Source: Klebsiella sp. WP3-W18-ESBL-02 (lineage in GTDB: Bacteria > Pseudomonadota > Gammaproteobacteria > Enterobacterales > Enterobacteriaceae). From it: DNA of 64,000 bases. Position 1 is the stretch's first letter. Every line of letters begins with the position of its first letter. The stretch lies in the NCBI RefSeq assembly GCF_014168815.1, contig NZ_AP021972.1:2666001-2730000 (forward strand), in the 5' to 3' direction. This document shows, piece after piece, positions 60,089 through 64,000 of the stretch. The position numbers and the translations under genes are program-made. Below the pieces are notes generated by a model, which worked only from the letters and a program-made list of their open reading frames with translations, searched no databases and was not told where the DNA came from.

Positions 60089-61096
60089 ATGAAAGCCTTT
60101 GCCATTACCAGAGCCGCCGCAGACGGCAGCAACATTCCGTTTATTCAAGAGATTTCCCTGCCCGTTCCACAAGCTGCGGGCCACGACCTGCTGGTGGAGA
60201 TCAAAGCGATTTCCGTCAACCCCGTCGATGCTAAAGTGCGCGCCGGTTTTTCAGGCGAGACGCCGCGCGTGCTCGGCTGGGATGCCGTTGGCGTCGTCAA
60301 AGCCGTCGGCGAACGTGTGACCCTTTTCACCCCCGGCGATGAAGTCTGGTATGCCGGCGCACTCGGTCGTCCTGGCAGCAACAGCGAATTTCAGCGGGTG
60401 GATGAACGTATCGTCGCACTGAAGCCGCGTACCCTGGATAACGCCGCAGCCGCCGCGCTGCCGCTGACCGCCATTACCGCCTGGGAACTGTTGTTCGACC
60501 GTCTGGGCGTTGCCCGCGGCGGCAATGAGGGCGATACGCTGCTCATTGTCGGCGCGGCGGGCGGTGTCGGCTCTATTCTGACTCAGCTTGCCCGTAAACT
60601 GACGAACATGACGGTCATCGGTACCGCGTCTCGCCCAGCCAGTCAGCAGTGGGTGCGTGAGGCTGGCGCCCACTATGTTATCGATCACAGTCAACCGCTG
60701 AGCGACGAGCTGGCACGCATTGGCGTCCCCGCCGTCACGCACGTTGCCAGCCTGAATAATACGGCAGAACACTATTTAGAGCTTATTAACGTGCTGGCCC
60801 CACAGGGAAAACTGGCGCTCATTGATGACCCGGAGCACCTCGACGTGGTGCCGCTGAAGCTAAAAAGTCTTTCGCTGCACTGGGAGTTTATGTTCACCCG
60901 TTCAATGTTTGAGACCAAAGACATGGATGCACAGCACCGTTTACTGTCTGAAGTGGCGACGCTGATAGATACTCAGGTTATTCGCACCACGCTGGGCGAG
61001 CATTACGGCGTGATTAACGCTGAAAACCTGCAACGGGCGCACGCTCAGCTCGAAACCGGCCGCGCGGTTGGAAAAATCGTGCTGGAGGGGTTTTAG
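60089..61096 (+). CDS. Zinc-independent MDR quinone oxidoreductase-like protein
   Basis: 335 residues, medium-chain dehydrogenase/reductase without the structural zinc Cys cluster. NADPH site LLIVGAAGGVGSILTQLARKL (about 152-172), GWDAVGVV and the YAGALGRPGSNSEFQRVDE block are typical of the zinc-type ADH subfamily TIGR02817-like quinone reductases. Adjacent ATGs at 60086 and 60089; GGAG suits the second. It lies 112 bp after mhpR on the same strand and 1 bp before the ABM gene. Confidence 0.83.
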   Translation: MKAFAITRAAADGSNIPFIQEISLPVPQAAGHDLLVEIKAISVNPVDAKVRAGFSGETPRVLGWDAVGVVKAVGERVTLFTPGDEVWYAGALGRPGSNSEFQRVDERIVALKPRTLDNAAAAALPLTAITAWELLFDRLGVARGGNEGDTLLIVGAAGGVGSILTQLARKLTNMTVIGTASRPASQQWVREAGAHYVIDHSQPLSDELARIGVPAVTHVASLNNTAEHYLELINVLAPQGKLALIDDPEHLDVVPLKLKSLSLHWEFMFTRSMFETKDMDAQHRLLSEVATLIDTQVIRTTLGEHYGVINAENLQRAHAQLETGRAVGKIVLEGF

Positions 61097-61097
61097 G

Positions 61098-61388
61098 ATG
61101 ATCGCGATACTTGCCGTGCTGAAGGCCCAACCGGGAAAAACGCAGGCGCTGCGCGAGGCGCTAAGCGCTCTGCTGCGACCCACGCGTGAGGAGCCAGGCA
61201 ACCTCGAGTACGCGCTGTTTCAACGGCGCGATGAACCAGAGACATTTTACATGCACGAGCGCTGGCGCGACCAGGCTGCGCTGGACCATCATGTATCGCA
61301 GGCGCACTTTCAGGCGTTTGTTGGGCAAATGGATACTCTGCTGGCCGAGCCGCTACGGCTGGAATATTTAACGCCGATCGAGGCGTAA
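61098..61388 (+). CDS. ABM-domain monooxygenase (YgiN-like)
   Basis: 96 residues, ferredoxin-like ABM fold: IAILAVLKAQPGKTQALREALSALL at the start, EEPGNLEYALFQRRDEPETFYMHERW in the middle, and HVSQAHFQAFV near the end. Similar small dimeric proteins (YgiN) oxidise quinols or degrade small aromatics. One base separates it from the quinone-oxidoreductase-like gene, so they form one operon, possibly a quinone/quinol pair. Confidence 0.85.
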   Translation: MIAILAVLKAQPGKTQALREALSALLRPTREEPGNLEYALFQRRDEPETFYMHERWRDQAALDHHVSQAHFQAFVGQMDTLLAEPLRLEYLTPIEA

Positions 61389-61417
61389 GTGCGTTAAGAC
61401 TGATGACCACGTCCGAA

Positions 61418-61525
61418 AGCCCGATGGCGCTACGCTTATCAGGCCTACGTGGATGGCGTCACTGATTGAAATCGACATCCGTTATAGGCCAGATAAGTCG
61501 CTTGCGACGCCATCCGGCACAGCGC
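61418..61525. repeat. REP/BIME-type repeat cluster
   Basis: GCCCGATGGCGCTACGCTTATCAGGCCTACG near 61420-61450 and TAGGCCAGATAAGTCGCTTGCGACGCCATCCGGC near 61484-61517 are facing REP-like elements, typical of enterobacterial intergenic regions between convergent genes. Confidence 0.75.
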
Positions 61526-61586
61526 GGGCTGGTTTGTGAGCCATCTGAACGCGCTCCCCACAGGGAAGCGCGTTTTGCCTGAGGGC

Positions 61587-61997
61587 TTATACGACTGCCG
61601 TCGTCAGCCGCGAGGAGCAGCAAAGCCGCCCTTCATCGTCGAAGATTTCAATCTGCCAGACCTGATGGCGCCGCCCGGCATGCAGCGCTTTGCACACTCC
61701 GCGTACCCGCCCGCTGCGCGCAGAGCGGATATGGTTGGCATTCACCTCCAGCCCCACCACCCGCTGATCGCCCTCCGTACACAGATATCCAGCCACCGAC
61801 CCGAGGGTTTCAGCCAGCACCACCGACGCGCCGCCATGCAGCAGGCCAAACGGCTGATGAGTACGGTGGTCTACCGGCATGGTGGCTTCCAGCGAATCGT
61901 CGCCAATACTGTCGAACTGAATATCCAGCAGCCCGACCATATTGCCTTCGCCCATCGCGTTCAATGCCTCCAGCGTGGTTTGCCGTCTCCAGATCAT
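61587..61997 (-). CDS. menI: 1,4-dihydroxy-2-naphthoyl-CoA hydrolase MenI (YdiI)
   Basis: 136 residues, same as E. coli MenI/YdiI. Hotdog-fold thioesterase with PFGLLHGGASVVLAETLGSVAG (about 48-69), including the catalytic Glu, and VGLEVNANHIRSAR. It releases 1,4-dihydroxy-2-naphthoate in menaquinone synthesis. ATG overlaps the ydiJ stop by 4 bp (ATGA), as expected for the ydiJ-menI pair. Confidence 0.96.
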   Translation of the reverse strand: MIWRRQTTLEALNAMGEGNMVGLLDIQFDSIGDDSLEATMPVDHRTHQPFGLLHGGASVVLAETLGSVAGYLCTEGDQRVVGLEVNANHIRSARSGRVRGVCKALHAGRRHQVWQIEIFDDEGRLCCSSRLTTAVV

Positions 61998-64000
61998 CCG
62001 ATAATCTCCAGTAAAGCCTGCAGGGGATGGCGTACGCCGTTACCTTCAACGCGCTTCACCTGGCTGCGGCAGGAATAGCCGGTTGCCAGACAGCGGTTGC
62101 GCGGCAGGCGCTGCATCGCCTGCTGCCACGATAGCTCATAAATGCCCAACGAATTGGCGTGATTCTTCACTTCATGGCCGTAGGTGCCCGCCATACCGCA
62201 GCAGCCGACGCTAACGTTCTCAAGCGTGGCGCCAAAGCGCGCAAAGATAGACGCCCACTGTTTCGGTGCCGTCGGCAGCGCGGTCACTTCCGTGCAGTGG
62301 CCGAACAGATACCAGGCCTCACCCGACGGCGGCGGGCTTTCACGTTGTGCCAGCGCCTGCGGCAGCCATTCGTGCACCAGCATCACGTTGAAGTCGCCGC
62401 GTTTGTCGCCCAGAACCTGGTTGTATTCGTCGCGATAGCACAGCACCAACGCTGGATCGACGCCTACCATCGGCATCCCCAGCGCCGCCACCCGGTTCAG
62501 GTAGTCGGCGGTTTTCTGCGCCGTTTTGGTGAAACGGGTAACAAAGCCTTTAATATGCTGTGCCTTACCGTTCGGTGAAAACGGCAGCAGCACCGGCTGG
62601 TAGCCAAGCTTGTCGATGAGCCGGACAAAATCGGCCACTACCTGAGCATCGTAATAGCTGGTGAAGGGATCCTGTACAACCAGCACAGTCTGCGCTTTTT
62701 GCGCCGGAGTGAGCGTTTCCAACTGCTCCAGCGTCATATTGGCAGAACGGTGCGTCACCATCTGCTTTTGCAGCGACGGCGCGGAAAGCAGCGGCAGATC
62801 GACCATGCCGATGTGTTTTTCCGACAGCTTACGCACCAGCGGCTGGCTCATAAAGAAGTTAAAGGTTTTCGGCGCGCGGGCCATCAGCGGCGCGTAGCTT
62901 TCCACCGTCGCGACCAGATGATCGCGCACCGGGCGCAGATAGCGCGTGTGGTAGAGCTGCAGGAAGCGGGAGCGAAACTCCGGCACGTCGATTTTAATCG
63001 GGCACTGGGTTGAACAGGCTTTGCAGGCCAGACAGCCGGACATGGCCTCTTTAACCTCATGCGAAAAATCATACTCGCCCTTGCGCGCATGCCAGCTATT
63101 ACGGGTGCGCTCGACCAGCGCACGCAGGCTGGCGCGTTTCTCCGGAAGCTCTTTTTCCAGCAGCAGCGGATCGACGCCGCGGTCGGCCAACAGGCGCAGC
63201 CATTCGCGCACCAGGGTCGCACGGCCTTTTGGCGAGTGCATCCGGTTGTTGGTGATCTTCATCGACGGGCACATTGGGCTTTTAGCGTCAAAGTTGAAGC
63301 ACAGACCGTTGCCGTTACACTCCATCGCGCCACGCCACGCCGAACGCACGGTGACCGGAATTTGCCTGTCGAAAGTGCCGCGCTTCACCGCATCGACTTT
63401 CATCATTGGCGCATCAATACCTTCCGGCGGGCAGATTTTGCCCGGGTTCAGGCGGTTGTCCGGGTCAAATGCTGCTTTCACCTTCCGCAGTTCGCCGTAC
63501 AGCTGCTCGCCGAAGAAGGCGGGACTGTACTCGGCGCGGAACCCTTTACCGTGCTCGCCCCACAGCAGACCGCCGTATTTCGCGGTCAGCGCCACCACCT
63601 CATCGGAGATCGTCTTCATCAGAATCTCCTGCTGCGGGTCGCACATATCCAGCGCTGGACGCACATGCAGTACGCCCGCATCCACGTGGCCAAACATGCC
63701 GTAGCTCAGGCCGTGGCTATCGAGCAGCGCGCGGAACTCAACGATATAGTCCGCCAGATGCTCCGGCGGCACGCAGGTATCTTCGGCAAAGGGAATCGGC
63801 TTGGCCGCGCCTTTTGCATTACCAAGCAGGCCGACGGCCTTTTTACGCATAGCATAGATACGTTCGATACCGTCCAGTTCGTTACAGCGCTGCCAGCCAA
63901 TCACGCCGCCTTCTTGCTGGCTGATGAGTTCATCCAGACGCTGGCACAGTGCGCTGACCTGGCCTTCGATCAGCGCATCGTCATCACCGGCGAACTCCAC
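61994..64000 (-). CDS. ydiJ: D-2-hydroxyglutarate dehydrogenase YdiJ, C-terminal two-thirds (5' end outside window)
   Basis: 668 residues visible of about 1018 in E. coli YdiJ. The first part is the C-terminal FAD-linked oxidase cap (GMFGHVDAGVLHVRPALDM, GLLWGEHGKGFRAEYSP). A 4Fe-4S segment with CLACKACSTQCPIKID (about 320-335) and a CCG domain (CCGMAGTYGHE near 605) follow. E. coli YdiJ oxidises D-2-hydroxyglutarate to 2-oxoglutarate, donating electrons through flavin and Fe-S. The frame runs off the right edge on the minus strand. Confidence 0.95.
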   Translation of the reverse strand: MEFAGDDDALIEGQVSALCQRLDELISQQEGGVIGWQRCNELDGIERIYAMRKKAVGLLGNAKGAAKPIPFAEDTCVPPEHLADYIVEFRALLDSHGLSYGMFGHVDAGVLHVRPALDMCDPQQEILMKTISDEVVALTAKYGGLLWGEHGKGFRAEYSPAFFGEQLYGELRKVKAAFDPDNRLNPGKICPPEGIDAPMMKVDAVKRGTFDRQIPVTVRSAWRGAMECNGNGLCFNFDAKSPMCPSMKITNNRMHSPKGRATLVREWLRLLADRGVDPLLLEKELPEKRASLRALVERTRNSWHARKGEYDFSHEVKEAMSGCLACKACSTQCPIKIDVPEFRSRFLQLYHTRYLRPVRDHLVATVESYAPLMARAPKTFNFFMSQPLVRKLSEKHIGMVDLPLLSAPSLQKQMVTHRSANMTLEQLETLTPAQKAQTVLVVQDPFTSYYDAQVVADFVRLIDKLGYQPVLLPFSPNGKAQHIKGFVTRFTKTAQKTADYLNRVAALGMPMVGVDPALVLCYRDEYNQVLGDKRGDFNVMLVHEWLPQALAQRESPPPSGEAWYLFGHCTEVTALPTAPKQWASIFARFGATLENVSVGCCGMAGTYGHEVKNHANSLGIYELSWQQAMQRLPRNRCLATGYSCRSQVKRVEGNGVRHPLQALLEIIG

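Overview
The window is chromosomal DNA from a member of the Enterobacteriaceae. Most genes are close matches to Escherichia coli K-12 proteins I know, and many keep the E. coli ydc-region order: rlhA-sutR-ydcO, ydcL-tehB-tehA, ydcK-rimL-opgD, ydcJ, trg-hokB, leuE-cybB-gapC, aldA-ydcF, hrpA-azoR. It is not E. coli. It carries pcaHG/pcaQ, an intact gapC, a PQQ-dependent dehydrogenase, a hydroxyaspartate-type dehydratase and other insertions. The GC-rich third positions and aromatic catabolism suggest a Klebsiella/Enterobacter/Kluyvera/Citrobacter-like relative. The trg chemoreceptor suggests a motile lineage. The species cannot be fixed from sequence reading alone.

Layout. 1-13 kb: the end of a Gln/Pro-rich repeat protein, then rlhA, sutR/ydcO with twin operators, an AraC/EamA divergent pair, ydcL, tehAB, an inserted 3-operon-gene unit (threo-3-hydroxyaspartate-type dehydratase, YheO-like regulator, LysE exporter), ydcK and rimL. 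13-20.4 kb: opgD, a type-B carboxylesterase, ydcJ (2-oxoadipate dioxygenase family) and the protocatechuate 3,4-dioxygenase genes with pcaQ. 20.4-24.2 kb: an AT-rich WaaZ-like gene and a PQQ-dependent glucose/quinate/shikimate-type dehydrogenase. 24.2-30.6 kb: trg (ending in an NWETF tether), frmRA, a complete hok/mok/sok type I toxin-antitoxin locus, leuE, cybB and gapC. 30.6-36.6 kb: a PEP-mutase-like enzyme overlapping an Ada-like repair regulator, an acyl esterase, aldA, an unknown beta-barrel protein and ydcF. 36.9-43.7 kb: an insertion relative to E. coli between ydcF and hrpA, holding an MHS transporter behind a Fur-like site and a five-gene marR-MFS-HlyD-OMF-methyltransferase cassette behind a 28-bp perfect palindrome. 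43.7-51.3 kb: a truncated membrane-protein pseudogene, hrpA, azoR, a GFA-family gene, pdxI (ydbC) and a lipoprotein. 51.4-61.4 kb: the full mhpRABCDFE-T pathway for 3-(3-hydroxyphenyl)propionate plus two small-molecule oxidoreductase genes. 61.4-64 kb: menI (ydiI) and the 3' two-thirds of ydiJ, which in E. coli lie far from ydbC.

How the genes work together. Aromatic metabolism dominates: mhp meta-cleavage and pca ortho-cleavage are both present, a PQQ dehydrogenase might feed quinate/shikimate towards protocatechuate, and the MarR-controlled efflux/O-methyltransferase cassette could deal with toxic phenolics. The frmRA, azoR, GFA, quinone-oxidoreductase-like and ABM-monooxygenase genes fit handling of reactive aldehydes and quinones. 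YdcJ (makes D-2-hydroxyglutarate in the family member studied) and YdiJ (D-2-hydroxyglutarate dehydrogenase) bracket one possible lysine-catabolic step. No insertion sequence, integrase, tRNA, rRNA or CRISPR array was seen.
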